NCBI RefSeq assembly: GCF_023554555.1
Contig: NZ_JAMJWC010000002.1
Location: forward strand, 1 to 64,000
DNA: 64,000 bases
DNA from: Sphingobacterium sp. lm-10
GTDB lineage: Bacteria; Bacteroidota; Bacteroidia; Sphingobacteriales; Sphingobacteriaceae
Reading direction: 5' to 3'
Part shown: positions 15,697-24,502 of the stretch, in pieces
How the letters are laid out: every line of letters starts with the position of its first letter
How positions within the stretch are numbered: position 1 is the stretch's first letter
Position numbers and translations under genes: made by a program
The notes under the pieces: model-generated
Seen by the model: only the letters and a program-made list of their open reading frames with translations
Database searches by the model: none
What the model was told of the DNA's origin: nothing

Positions 15697-16413
15697 ATGA
15701 TTCTTCGCACACAGGGTATAGCGCTTAAACTAACAAATTATGCGGAGAACAGTATTGTGGCTCAAATCTTTACGAAAGACCACGGCTTACAATCATATTT
15801 GATCCAAGGAGCCAAAAAGCCCAAGGCAAAGACTCCACTTGCCATCCTTCAACCTTTTCATCTCTTGGATTTATTGGTCTATCACAGAGATAACAATCAG
15901 CTTCAGCGGGTAAAAGAGGCACAACAATATCCGGTTTTACGACACATCCCCCTAGATATTGTTAAAAGTTCTATTGCGATGTTCTTAAACGAAGTGCTCT
16001 ATAAAGTGCTTCGACATCAAAACCCAGATCCAATTGTGTTTCAATATGTAGCAGACTCCATACAGTGGCTGGATCAGGCGGCTACAAAATTGGGTAATTT
16101 TCATTTAATTTTCTTGATTGGCTTGAGTAGATACTTAGGCTTCTACCCCATTCGTACGGAAAAGCCATACCTCGACTTGCTAGAGGGCGTCTTTACAGAT
16201 AGCTTACCAGCACACGCGCATATCATTGCAGAACCAACCACAAGCGTATTTCGAATGCTCATGCGCGCCAGCTACGAGACGATGCATGAGATCGTACTTT
16301 CCAAAGAAGAGCGTAGGTATCTACTAGAGAAAATACTAGACCTCTATCGCTTGCACACTGAAAATTTTGGAGAGGTACGTTCCTTACTGATTCTTGAAGA
16401 AATCTTTGCCTAA
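15697..16413 (+). CDS. recO: DNA repair protein RecO
   Basis: RecO anneals SSB-coated DNA and loads RecA together with RecR. The 238-residue protein begins with the OB-fold RTQGIALKLTNYAENSIVAQIFTKDHG and continues with the GAKKPKAKTPLAILQPFHLLDLLVY strands and the all-helical C-terminal domain (LSRYLGFYPI). No zinc-binding cysteine set is seen, as in other Bacteroidetes RecO proteins. A strong terminator follows. Confidence 0.93.
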   Translation: MILRTQGIALKLTNYAENSIVAQIFTKDHGLQSYLIQGAKKPKAKTPLAILQPFHLLDLLVYHRDNNQLQRVKEAQQYPVLRHIPLDIVKSSIAMFLNEVLYKVLRHQNPDPIVFQYVADSIQWLDQAATKLGNFHLIFLIGLSRYLGFYPIRTEKPYLDLLEGVFTDSLPAHAHIIAEPTTSVFRMLMRASYETMHEIVLSKEERRYLLEKILDLYRLHTENFGEVRSLLILEEIFA

Positions 16414-16433
16414 AACGACATCTCGTAAAATAC

Positions 16434-16465
16434 AAAAGCCCGAGATTTCGCGATCTCGGGCTTTT
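16434..16465. terminator. Bidirectional terminator between recO and the cold-shock gene
   Basis: A 13-bp perfect stem (AAAAGCCCGAGAT / ATCTCGGGCTTTT) with a 6-nt loop has T runs on both strands. It ends both convergent genes. Confidence 0.9.
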
Positions 16466-16499
16466 ACACAATAAATATATTTAATATCTAATCGTAGTC

Positions 16500-16691
16500 T
16501 TAAATAAGTTTTACATTTACCGCGTTAAGGCCCTTACGTCCTTGCTCTACTTCGTAAGATACGTGGTCGTTCTCACGAACTTTGTCTACCAAACCTGACA
16601 CGTGAACGAAAATTTCGCTCTCGCCAGAATTTGGAATAATGAAACCGAAACCTTTAGTTTCATTGAAAAATTTTACTGTTCCTTCTTGCAT
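16500..16691 (-). CDS. Cold-shock domain protein
   Basis: The 63-residue protein is a single cold-shock domain: EGTVKFFNETKGFGFI (RNP1 KGFGFI) and IFVHVSGL (RNP2), ending QGRKGLNAVNVKLI. It binds single-stranded RNA or DNA and should act as an RNA chaperone. The 149-bp region upstream holds an 18-bp perfect palindrome, so its own 5' region may be regulated by structure. Confidence 0.95.
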   Translation of the reverse strand: MQEGTVKFFNETKGFGFIIPNSGESEIFVHVSGLVDKVRENDHVSYEVEQGRKGLNAVNVKLI

Positions 16692-16720
16692 TTTGTATTG
16701 ATATTATTGTTCCATAAAGA

Positions 16721-16738
16721 TATTGAATATATTCAATA
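16721..16738. repeat. 18-bp perfect palindrome upstream of the cold-shock gene
   Basis: The sequence centred on TATA with arms TATTGAATA/TATTCAATA is identical on both strands. It lies 30 bp before the cold-shock ATG on the minus strand. It could be an operator or a 5'-UTR hairpin that melts with temperature. A second weak stem (ACCAAA / TTTGGT) lies farther upstream near 16770-16790. Confidence 0.6.
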
Positions 16739-16840
16739 ATTGGGAATTATTTTTAAATGCACTTAAACCAAAAGAAAAAACTTTGGTCTTTCTGTAACAA
16801 TTGAATAGTTTTAGACGTACATTATTTAAAAGACAAACAC

Positions 16841-17572
16841 ATGAAAAAATTCATCTATCTTATGGCCCTGATTGGCCTTGTATCGGCAAGTAATGCACAA
16901 ACTATGACTGGAGATAATGCACGTAGGGTTTCTACTAGAGGCTACGCGGAAAAAGAAATCACACCGGACATCATTTACCTAGCTGTATCGCTGCGCGAGT
17001 ACTTGGTTGATGGCAATTCGCGTAAGAAAGTAACAATTGAAACGTTGGAAAAACAACTGTTTGATGCAGCACTCAAAAACGGAGTGAAGCAGGAAGACCT
17101 AACTATCCAAAATATCTACAGCTACAACTATGAGACAAAAAAGAATAAAAATCAAGAATTGTTGCAAGCGCGTCAATACCGCATCAAGGTGACGGATTTA
17201 TCGAAGTTAAATAGTTTATTCGACGAAGTAGACAGCCGCGGAATGCAGAGTACCTCGATTAGCGAATACGATCACTCGCAAAAACGCCAGATCGAGCGTG
17301 AGCTAAAAACAGAAGCCGTGAAAGATGCGCGCACTAATGCAGAAGTATTAGCCAGTGCAGACGGTCAGACAATCGGAAAAGCGATCTTGATCAATGACAA
17401 CAGCTCTTTTAACTGGAATGACATCGTGCCAACAGGTCGCATGTATGCTATGAGTGCAAAATCCGCGGATTTTGCGGAAGGCGCGGTAGAAGAGAGCAAT
17501 ATCAATATCAGCATTCGCCCGATCAAATTAATTGCGAATGTGGACGCGGTGTTTGAATTAAACAGCAAATAG
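16841..17572 (+). CDS. SIMPL (DUF541) domain periplasmic protein
   Basis: The 243-residue protein has a signal peptide (KKFIYLMALIGLVSASNAQT) and then the DUF541/SIMPL pattern: STRGYAEKEITPDIIYLAVSL, a central helical segment, and an alternating strand region ending RPIKLIANVDAVFEL. SIMPL proteins are periplasmic or outer-membrane proteins, some linked to oxidative stress; no enzyme activity is known. It heads a short run with a DUF4359-like protein and a pseudouridine synthase. Confidence 0.88.
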   Translation: MKKFIYLMALIGLVSASNAQTMTGDNARRVSTRGYAEKEITPDIIYLAVSLREYLVDGNSRKKVTIETLEKQLFDAALKNGVKQEDLTIQNIYSYNYETKKNKNQELLQARQYRIKVTDLSKLNSLFDEVDSRGMQSTSISEYDHSQKRQIERELKTEAVKDARTNAEVLASADGQTIGKAILINDNSSFNWNDIVPTGRMYAMSAKSADFAEGAVEESNINISIRPIKLIANVDAVFELNSK

Positions 17573-17577
17573 GTAAG

Positions 17578-17946
17578 ATGAGTAAAACACGCATCTTTGC
17601 GTTGGTCGGAATAGTTGTGCTTGTCGCAGCTTTTCTGACCAATCCTAGTGAAGAGAAATACGAGGAAGTACTTCGTGCCAAAGCGAAAGAACTATTGACC
17701 TCACAACTCGATTATGAACATGAAGACGCCATGCAGCTCGGCATGATGTTGTTTGGAGACCGGGTGATTGATGAATTTTTGGCGAATAACGTCTATATCA
17801 AAAATTATTATCTGTTCTCTCTCGTCGAGATCAGATGGCAAGCAGAAGCCCAGGTCGTTGGTGGTGGTGCATTGGGGCAAGTTTGGCTTAGCTCCAAGAT
17901 TGACTCTGAAGCCGACAAGATTATACTTATACTTAAAGATTTGTAA
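17578..17946 (+). CDS. DUF4359-like small protein with N-terminal helix
   Basis: The 122-residue protein starts with a hydrophobic helix (ALVGIVVLVAAFL) followed by TNPSEEKYEEVLRAKAKELL, the hallmark start of DUF4359. The rest is helical with a final strand pair. It is probably anchored or secreted. Its stop overlaps the next start (TAATG), which implies translational coupling. No function is known. Confidence 0.7.
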   Translation: MSKTRIFALVGIVVLVAAFLTNPSEEKYEEVLRAKAKELLTSQLDYEHEDAMQLGMMLFGDRVIDEFLANNVYIKNYYLFSLVEIRWQAEAQVVGGGALGQVWLSSKIDSEADKIILILKDL

Positions 17947-18674
17947 TGCATTTGGACATTTTGTACGAAGATGAATATCTCATTGCGGTAAATAAGCCGC
18001 ATGGTCTGTTGGTACACCGTTCATCCATCGCCAGTGATGCCAGCGAGTTTGCTTTACAAATTTTGCGGCAACAAATCGGGAAAATGGTACACCCTGCGCA
18101 TCGATTAGATCGAAAAACTGGCGGGGTATTGCTCTTTAGCCTGAATCGAGAGATGGATGGCTTGATACAGTCTCTATTTGCAAACAGGCAGGTCAGCAAG
18201 AAATACCTGGCTGTACTGCGCGGTCATTCCGCTGCCGAAGGCACTATCGACTACCCATTAAAAAAAGAGAATGGCATGATGCAGGAAGCCATCACTCATT
18301 ACAAAACATTGGCGCTCGCAGAAATAGATTTACCTTTTGGCAAACATCCTACATCTCGGTACAGCTTGGTGGAAGCGCAACCTGAAACAGGCAGAATGCA
18401 TCAGCTACGCAGGCATTTTGCTCATATTCTACATCCGATTATTGGCGACAGACCACATGGTTGCAACAAGCAAAACAAGTTGTGGAAAGAAACCTACCAG
18501 ATGGATACGATGATGCTGCATGCATCATCACTTTCTTTCATACACCCTATACTCAACACTTCAATAAGCATAGAAGCTCCAATACACTACGAGTTCGCCC
18601 GTGTATTGGCCACCTTACAGATATCTTCTGCAGATGTACATGTTCCCGATCTGCTACCAACAATGGATGTATAG
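17946..18674 (+). CDS. RluA/TruC-type pseudouridine synthase
   Basis: The 242-residue protein has the RluA-family motifs LDILYEDEYLIAVNKPHGLLVH, the catalytic HRLDRKTGGVLLFSL (Asp in HRLDR), KKYLAVLRGH and the C-terminal TGRMHQLRRHFAHILHPIIGD. Without an N-terminal S4 domain and at this length it is closest to TruC (tRNA U65), but an rRNA target is possible. Its ATG overlaps the stop of the preceding gene by one base. Confidence 0.88.
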   Translation: MHLDILYEDEYLIAVNKPHGLLVHRSSIASDASEFALQILRQQIGKMVHPAHRLDRKTGGVLLFSLNREMDGLIQSLFANRQVSKKYLAVLRGHSAAEGTIDYPLKKENGMMQEAITHYKTLALAEIDLPFGKHPTSRYSLVEAQPETGRMHQLRRHFAHILHPIIGDRPHGCNKQNKLWKETYQMDTMMLHASSLSFIHPILNTSISIEAPIHYEFARVLATLQISSADVHVPDLLPTMDV

Positions 18675-18717
18675 CATTTTACGCTAGTAATCTTTCTCGG
18701 CTTACGCGTATTTTGTG

Positions 18718-18725
18718 TATTTTTG
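18718..18725 (+). promoter_or_regulatory. -7 element upstream of gcvT
   Basis: TATTTTTG matches TAnnTTTG and ends 25 nt before the gcvT ATG. It supports the start at 18751, not the in-frame ATG at 18715 that lies upstream of the element. Confidence 0.55.
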
Positions 18726-18750
18726 GACGACTTTGAACGATGAACATTTT

Positions 18751-19833
18751 ATGACTAAAAACACGGCATTAACCAATCATCATATTTCTTTAGGTGCGAA
18801 GATGGTACCTTTCGCTGGCTTTGATATGCCGGTACAGTATTCAGGCATCAACGATGAGCACGAAACAGTGCGCACCAAGGTAGGTATGTTTGATGTAAGC
18901 CATATGGGCGAGTTCATTCTGAAAGGTGACCACGCTTTAGAGCTTATTCAAAAAATCTCTTCTAATGATGCCGCCAAGCTATACGATGGCAAGGTACAAT
19001 ATGGATACATTCCAAATGAAACCGGCGGTGTGGTGGATGATTTCCTAACCTACCGGATTGATGAAAAAACATATCTATTGGTAGTAAACGCCTCTAATAT
19101 AGAGAAAGATTGGGATTGGATCTCGCGCTACAATACGTATGGTGTGGATATGAAAAACATTTCGGACGACACCTCTTTGTTCGCAGTACAAGGACCAAAG
19201 GCGACTGATGCGCTCCAATCTTTGACGGACATTGACTTAGCTCCTATGGAGTACTATACGTTTGCAAAAGGCACATTTGCGGGAGTGGATAATGTTTTAG
19301 TTTCCGCTACCGGCTACACGGGTGCGGGTGGTTTTGAAATCTATGTTGATAATGAGCATGCGCAACAGGTGTGGGATGCGATCATGGAAGCAGGCGCAGA
19401 ATACGGCATTAAACCAATTGGTTTAGGTGCACGTGATACATTACGCTTGGAGATGGGCTTCTGCTTATACGGAAATGATATCGATGACCAGACTTCTCCT
19501 TTAGCCGCTGGATTGGGTTGGGTAACGAAATTTACCAAAGACTTCGTAAATAGTGCCAACCTGAAAGCTGAAAAAGAAGCTGGCGTAAAACAAAAGCTGG
19601 TAGGTTTTGAAATGATCGACCGCGGTATTCCGCGTCATGATTATCCTATTGTAAATGTAGAAGGCGAGACCATCGGACGCGTCACGTCAGGAACACAATC
19701 TCCTAGTTTAAAGAAATCAGTGGGTTTAGGTTACGTTGATACAGCCTTTGCTAAAGAAGGAACGGAAATCTACGTTCAGATTCGTAACCAGTCGGTGAAA
19801 GCAATCGTGAAAAAACCACCTTTTGTGAAATAG
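18751..19833 (+). CDS. gcvT: Aminomethyltransferase, glycine cleavage T protein
   Basis: The T protein transfers the methylene group from the H protein to tetrahydrofolate, releasing ammonia. The 360-residue protein shows [33 protein letters not shown], the folate loop [16 protein letters not shown] and [18 protein letters not shown] start at the ATG at 18751, since the extra 12 codons upstream overlap the promoter. Other gcv genes are not adjacent. Confidence 0.95.
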   Translation: MTKNTALTNHHISLGAKMVPFAGFDMPVQYSGINDEHETVRTKVGMFDVSHMGEFILKGDHALELIQKISSNDAAKLYDGKVQYGYIPNETGGVVDDFLTYRIDEKTYLLVVNASNIEKDWDWISRYNTYGVDMKNISDDTSLFAVQGPKATDALQSLTDIDLAPMEYYTFAKGTFAGVDNVLVSATGYTGAGGFEIYVDNEHAQQVWDAIMEAGAEYGIKPIGLGARDTLRLEMGFCLYGNDIDDQTSPLAAGLGWVTKFTKDFVNSANLKAEKEAGVKQKLVGFEMIDRGIPRHDYPIVNVEGETIGRVTSGTQSPSLKKSVGLGYVDTAFAKEGTEIYVQIRNQSVKAIVKKPPFVK

Positions 19834-19890
19834 AGAATCGGAGTAAGACCGAAGGCTAGCAGCAGAAAACTGCTAACTAAAAAACTATAA

Positions 19891-19984
19891 GCGTCCTTGC
19901 GAGAAGGAGGAACGACGACGAAGCAATCTAAACATTAAAAACATAAGATTGCTTCGTCATGCTTCCTCGCAAAGACGTTTTTTT
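19891..19984. repeat. Long interrupted inverted repeat of the Bacteroidetes intergenic type
   Basis: The left arm starts GCGTCCTTGCGAG and ends ACGAAGCAATCT; the right arm starts AGATTGCTTCGTC, continues with CTTCCTCGCAAAGACG and ends in seven T. The arms pair almost throughout with an internal bulge. Sequences of the form TTGCGAGGAA...GAAGCAATC are widespread between genes in Bacteroidetes genomes, so other copies are expected. The T run suggests it also ends gcvT transcription. Confidence 0.75.
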
Positions 19985-19997
19985 ATTTTCCATAGCC

Positions 19998-20249
19998 TTA
20001 TTTAGATAACTTCTTCTTTTTTGCTTTGCGTTGAGGCTGCGATGCAACCTTTTGCTCTTGCGACTGCGCACGCACGGTGCGACTGACATATTTCAGCAAT
20101 ACCACTTTCAGATAGATAAACACCACGATCAGCGCAATAGACAGGCCGAAGAATAATACATGCCCCACACGATATGCCGCTACTGTACTCATAATCATCA
20201 AAATGATTCCTAAATTCAGTATTACGTTGAAAATTACTTTTTTAGTCAT
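19998..20249 (-). CDS. Small two-helix membrane protein (DUF6358-like)
   Basis: The 83-residue protein has two membrane helices (about 6-22 and 30-50) and a basic tail ending AKKKKLSK. The segment FIYLKVVLLKYVSRTVR resembles DUF6358, a family I recall from Sphingobacteriaceae. It lies 11 bases behind the next small membrane protein gene and is probably co-transcribed with it. Confidence 0.65.
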   Translation of the reverse strand: MTKKVIFNVILNLGIILMIMSTVAAYRVGHVLFFGLSIALIVVFIYLKVVLLKYVSRTVRAQSQEQKVASQPQRKAKKKKLSK

Positions 20250-20260
20250 AGGAGCAACTT

Positions 20261-20551
20261 TTAGGAAATACCCGTCACTTTGCGACGGATAAGAGTGAAA
20301 TAAATAATTCCGGCAAGAATATTAAGCATAATAATGAAAAAAGCGAGTCCCAGCCGCTCGATGTTATCAATATGTGGAGACCGCATAATTTCCCGAATCA
20401 CCAGAATGACCCAGATCATAGATAACAACAGGGATACGCTCACCATCACGGGCGCGATAGGCAGCTGAAACACGATCAGCACCAATGAAAGACTATAAAA
20501 AACCAGACTAAACAAAAAAGCTTGCTTAGTCTGGCGATAGATTTTCTGCAT
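20261..20551 (-). CDS. Small three-helix membrane protein, unknown
   Basis: The 96-residue protein has three hydrophobic stretches (about 12-27, 31-50 and 68-88). The end, LNILAGIIYFTLIRRK, resembles the last helix of PLDc_N-type modules but no other motif supports that. A -7 element ends 4 nt before its ATG, so the mRNA may be leaderless. Confidence 0.6.
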   Translation of the reverse strand: MQKIYRQTKQAFLFSLVFYSLSLVLIVFQLPIAPVMVSVSLLLSMIWVILVIREIMRSPHIDNIERLGLAFFIIMLNILAGIIYFTLIRRKVTGIS

Positions 20552-20555
20552 ACTG

Positions 20556-20563
20556 CAAATATA
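20556..20563 (-). promoter_or_regulatory. -7 element 4 nt before a start codon
   Basis: TATATTTG (20563-20556, minus strand) matches TAnnTTTG and lies 4 nt from the ATG at 20551. Confidence 0.5.
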
Positions 20564-20582
20564 CCTTTTGAAATGGTGCTTG

Positions 20583-22007
20583 CTATGGGAAAATACCTAA
20601 CTCTTGGTAGGCGACACCCACTTTGTCGATCGCACAGACAAATGCCGCTGTTCGTAAATCTTCTACACCCTCTCTATTTTTCCAAATATCCCACACCTCA
20701 CGATAGGCGCCAATCATGGTGTCTTCCAAGCCAGAATGCACTAAGTCGATCTCATCTGGTCCGCGCAGTAGGATCTTTTTTTCCATCTTAGACACCTTCT
20801 TATCGGTCATCCCCTCGATGATATTCAAAATCTCCGCGTACATATTTTCATCGAAACGCTTTTCTAGACGACCATAACGTACGTTACTTAAGTTTTTGAG
20901 CCACTCGAAGTAGGATACCGTCACGCCTCCTGCATTCAGATAAATATCTGGGATAACCAGTACGCCTTTTTTATTTAACACTTCGTCCGCTTCTGGTGTT
21001 AGCGGACCATTCGCTGCCTCGCCAATAATCTTTGCTTGAATCTTGTCGGCATTGCTTTCATTGATCACCGCTTCCAGCGCAGCTGGAATCAAGATATCAC
21101 ACGGATATTCTAATACCTCATTCGACTTCTCTACACTTTTAGCATTTTTAAAGTTTAAGATAGAACCTGTAGAAGCTCGGTGAGCCACGACTTCCTCTAA
21201 ATCCAGCCCATTTTCATCGTAAATAGCCCCTTCGTATTCGATCAATCCTACTAAAATTGCTCCTGCTTCTTGAAAGAATTTTGCCGCATGATAGCCTACA
21301 TTACCTAGGCCTTGTACGATAATCCGTTTGCCTGAAATCCCGACAGATAAGCCAAGATGATTCATATCTTCTTCTATCTGACAGGCCTCGCGCACACCAT
21401 AAAATACACCCAAACCAGTCGCTTCTACACGCCCACGAACGCCGCCTTGTGTCACAGGCTTTCCGGTAACGCAAGCATTAGAATACACCTCGTTTGGATG
21501 CAGAGAGCGGTAAGTATCCACTATCCAGGCCATTTCTCGAGCACCTGTTCCATAATCTGGAGCTGGCACATCCACACCTGGACCAATAAAATTTTTCTTG
21601 ACCAATTCGCTGGTATATCGACGCGTAATTTTCTCCAGATCATACTCTGAATATTTAGTTGGGTCGATACGGATTCCGCCTTTGGCTCCGCCAAATGGCA
21701 CATTCACAATCGCACATTTATACGTCATTAGTGCAGCTAATGCCATTACTTCATCCTGATTTACGGCCATACTATAGCGAATACCGCCTTTACATGGTGT
21801 GCGATGATGCGAGTGCTGAATACGATAGGCCTCGATAACTTCTACGTTATCCCCGATCTTGACAGGAAACTTTACCTGCAAAACAGAGTTGCAGGCTTTA
21901 ATCTGCTCTAATATGCCTTTGGAAAACTTAGTGTGCTTTGCGGCCTTGTCAAAGTTCTTTTCTACCCCTTTAAAAAAACCGAAATTGTTTGGTATTGAAT
22001 TGCCCAT
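20583..22007 (-). CDS. Glu/Leu/Phe/Val-family dehydrogenase (glutamate dehydrogenase)
   Basis: This NAD(P)-linked enzyme interconverts glutamate and 2-oxoglutarate plus ammonia. The 474 residues contain KGGIRYSMAVNQDEVMALAA, the catalytic PFGGAKGGIRIDP, PAPDYGTGAREMAWI and the Rossmann motif VQGLGNVGYHAA. It has a C-terminal extension of about 50 residues (RGPDEIDLVHSGLEDTM) relative to the 420-residue enzymes. The coenzyme and the exact amino acid cannot be told for certain. Confidence 0.93.
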   Translation of the reverse strand: MGNSIPNNFGFFKGVEKNFDKAAKHTKFSKGILEQIKACNSVLQVKFPVKIGDNVEVIEAYRIQHSHHRTPCKGGIRYSMAVNQDEVMALAALMTYKCAIVNVPFGGAKGGIRIDPTKYSEYDLEKITRRYTSELVKKNFIGPGVDVPAPDYGTGAREMAWIVDTYRSLHPNEVYSNACVTGKPVTQGGVRGRVEATGLGVFYGVREACQIEEDMNHLGLSVGISGKRIIVQGLGNVGYHAAKFFQEAGAILVGLIEYEGAIYDENGLDLEEVVAHRASTGSILNFKNAKSVEKSNEVLEYPCDILIPAALEAVINESNADKIQAKIIGEAANGPLTPEADEVLNKKGVLVIPDIYLNAGGVTVSYFEWLKNLSNVRYGRLEKRFDENMYAEILNIIEGMTDKKVSKMEKKILLRGPDEIDLVHSGLEDTMIGAYREVWDIWKNREGVEDLRTAAFVCAIDKVGVAYQELGIFP

Positions 22008-22152
22008 AACAATATTTTAATTTGTGTTAATGTTTATAATTGTCGTATCGTAATAAAGTTAATTTATTATCGGCAATAACCGAGTTCGACGTTTAGTTTT
22101 TATCGTCATATAAAACACATAAATCATGCCGTGCAGGCTCACTGCCCTAGAC

Positions 22153-22194
22153 AAACAAAAAAACGCTACCCTTTGAGGTAGCGTTTTTTTGTTT
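22153..22194 (-). terminator. Intrinsic terminator behind the rhodanese gene
   Basis: A stem of up to 18 bp (core AACGCTACC / GGTAGCGTT with long A and T runs) closes a 6-nt loop. It lies just downstream of the rhodanese stop. Confidence 0.88.
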
Positions 22195-22207
22195 TTTACA
22201 TCGTGTG

Positions 22208-22522
22208 CTAATACACATCCATCTCTGGGTCGATCTCTTCTTTCCATGCTAGAATGCCGCCCTTCAAGTTGGAAAGATTGGTGTATCCTTGCTGCTCCAA
22301 TAGCATGATCGCCTGCGCACTTCTTTTACCCGAACGGCATTGTACAATCACAGGGATATCTTTGGAGATCTTGTCTGCCTCGATCACCACGCCTGATAGC
22401 GGGATATTGACGCCGTCTAGATTGGAGGTTTCGTATTCAAAAGGTTCACGAACGTCAATCAATTGAAACTCTTCCTTATTATCGATCTTTTGCTTAAGCT
22501 CTTTTACGGTTACTTCTTTCAT
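22208..22522 (-). CDS. Single-domain rhodanese-like protein
   Basis: The 104-residue protein is one rhodanese domain. The active-site loop is CRSGKRSAQA, with the catalytic Cys at about residue 71, and LIDVREPFEYE and LKGGILAWKEE flank it. It should carry a persulfide sulfur in the cytoplasm. It is a single-gene unit with its own terminator; no sulfur-trafficking partner is adjacent. Confidence 0.92.
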   Translation of the reverse strand: MKEVTVKELKQKIDNKEEFQLIDVREPFEYETSNLDGVNIPLSGVVIEADKISKDIPVIVQCRSGKRSAQAIMLLEQQGYTNLSNLKGGILAWKEEIDPEMDVY

Positions 22523-22689
22523 GCGTATCTCTATTTTATGTTAATATCCAGCCAGAAGGTTTGCCAACTTAAGTAGCCTACCTTGTTTCACAAGGCAATT
22601 ACCATACCACGGCTCTAGTCAAATATAGGACTTGTACGGGAAAAGAGCAATAGTATATAGATCACATTTGTTTTGCTTATTTTTACCAA

Positions 22690-24003
22690 ATGATCCATCC
22701 TTTCTTCTCTATAAAAAAGCTGAGTCTTGCTTTTGGTCTAGTATTATCCAGCCTTACCCTGTCTGCGCAAGTCGCCGAAAAGGCTTACCTCGAACGCATA
22801 CTCAACACATTGGCTTCCGACGAAATGCGCGGCCGACATGCCTTGACGCCAGACATCGAACGCGCAGCAGATTTTATCGCTCAGGAGTTTAAAGAAATTG
22901 GCCTTAAGCCGTATGCTGAAGAGAATTTCCGTCAAACATTTCACCTGAACAGGATATCCGCAGCAGGACAAAGTGTGATGGTCGATGGTGCTGCATTAAG
23001 CCCGGAGCAATTTCTGATTTTCGGACGTCCGGGAGAACTTCAATGGGATCATAATAAGGCCATCAAAACAAGCAGCATTGCAGAAGGGGATGATTTCTCT
23101 CAAGCTTTTAGAGCACATGCATTGCAAGGGCAAGAAGATGAGATCATATGGGTGCATCCGGCACACCAAGCATTGCTCACCCGTTTTAAAAAGATGATCG
23201 GTGAAGAAAGTCTAATACCCGTCACACCAAACGCCAAGCAAGCACCCACTAAATTTTTCGTGATTCAGGATGCCGCACCTCAAAATTTTCAATTCACGGC
23301 GAAAAGCAACCAACAAGAAATCCCCCTTTTTAATGTAGTAGGCTTGCTTCCTGGAAAATCCAAACCTGAGGAGTACGTAATTCTCTCTGCACACTACGAT
23401 CACATTGGTATTATTGATGCTGTAGGACAGGACTCCATTGCTAATGGAGCTGATGATGACGCTTCAGGGACAACCGCAGTTATCGCATTAGCAAAACATT
23501 TCAAAGCTTTAGATAACAATGAGCGCACCTTACTTTTTGTGGCCTTCACCGCAGAGGAGATTGGTATGTATGGTTCAAAGCACTTTGGCAATAACATAGA
23601 TCCAGATAAGGTCGTAGCGATGATCAACATAGAAATGATTGGCAAAGACTCCAAGTTTGGCCCCAACACCTTGTATATCACCGGATTTGAAGCTTCCAAC
23701 CTAGGCCAACTCGTACAAGAAAAGGTCAAAGGATCAGCTTTTACCTTCCATCCGGATCCTTATCCGCAGCAGAACCTGTTTTACCGAAGTGATAATGCGA
23801 CATTAGCTGCCTTGGGTGTTCCAGCACATACGTTTTCTACTTCTCAAATTGATAAAGATGAATATTATCATACCGTGAAGGATGAAGTTTCCACGTTGGA
23901 TATCGAGAATATCCGCGCCAGTATTGAGGCGATTGCGCACGGTATCACCGGCATTGTGAGTGGCGAACAAACGCCTACTCGAGTAGAAAAGCTGCGGGAG
24001 TAG
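22690..24003 (+). CDS. Secreted M28-family zinc aminopeptidase
   Basis: The 437-residue protein has a signal peptide (SLAFGLVLSSLTLSAQ). The zinc-site residues come in family order: SAHYDHIG (His), NGADDDASGTT (bridging Asp), FVAFTAEEIGMYGSKHF (catalytic Glu-Glu), INIEMIG and the final His in VPAHTF. A protease-associated-like region sits between residues 80 and 220. It likely trims peptides in the periplasm or outside the cell. A -7-like TATTTTTA lies 4 nt before the ATG. Confidence 0.92.
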   Translation: MIHPFFSIKKLSLAFGLVLSSLTLSAQVAEKAYLERILNTLASDEMRGRHALTPDIERAADFIAQEFKEIGLKPYAEENFRQTFHLNRISAAGQSVMVDGAALSPEQFLIFGRPGELQWDHNKAIKTSSIAEGDDFSQAFRAHALQGQEDEIIWVHPAHQALLTRFKKMIGEESLIPVTPNAKQAPTKFFVIQDAAPQNFQFTAKSNQQEIPLFNVVGLLPGKSKPEEYVILSAHYDHIGIIDAVGQDSIANGADDDASGTTAVIALAKHFKALDNNERTLLFVAFTAEEIGMYGSKHFGNNIDPDKVVAMINIEMIGKDSKFGPNTLYITGFEASNLGQLVQEKVKGSAFTFHPDPYPQQNLFYRSDNATLAALGVPAHTFSTSQIDKDEYYHTVKDEVSTLDIENIRASIEAIAHGITGIVSGEQTPTRVEKLRE

Positions 24004-24010
24004 CGGTGAA

Positions 24011-24502
24011 TTAAAGCACCTTCTGCATCACGTAGTCGTCGAGTACGTAGCCATGGTATGGAATGTCAATTTCGTAGGCTACCACAAAGCCTACTTTACG
24101 GTAAAAGAAGTGTGCTTTGTTATGACGGTTGACATTTAGCTCTAACGTGTGAAACGATTGAGCCTTTGCTAATTCGGCCGCGAAATTAATCAATAACTGA
24201 CCATAACCCTTTCCTTGTGTGGAAGGATTTAGGTACAAACTCTCTATTCTAAAAACGGCTTTTTCCGGAACTGGCCGAACAGCGATAAAACCAATCGCTT
24301 TTTCTTCTTCACAAAGCAAATAAAACACTTTGCCTTGCGCTACTGCTTGCGATAGCCCATCTCGGGAATACAACTGATCCAGCATGAAAGCGATCTGTTC
24401 TTTAGAAAGAATTGGGCTGTAGGTAGGATACCAGATCTCATGAGCGAGCTTTGATATCACCGCGAAATCTGATGCAACGGCGGGTCTAATGCGTGGTTTC
24501 AT
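24011..24502 (-). CDS. GNAT-family N-acetyltransferase
   Basis: The 163-residue protein carries the GNAT acetyl-CoA motif as NPSTQGKGYGQLLINFAAELA, preceded by the strand RIESLYLN and followed by LELNVNRHNKAHFFYRKVGF. The substrate is unknown. Its start overlaps the stop of the upstream gene by 4 bases (ATGA), so it is translationally coupled at the end of the secA operon. Confidence 0.9.
   Translation of the reverse strand: MKPRIRPAVASDFAVISKLAHEIWYPTYSPILSKEQIAFMLDQLYSRDGLSQAVAQGKVFYLLCEEEKAIGFIAVRPVPEKAVFRIESLYLNPSTQGKGYGQLLINFAAELAKAQSFHTLELNVNRHNKAHFFYRKVGFVVAYEIDIPYHGYVLDDYVMQKVL

Noticed and set aside
22059..22247. 62-codon frame on the minus strand behind the rhodanese gene
   Set aside because: It covers the terminator stem and has low-complexity, basic, shadow-like content without any motif.
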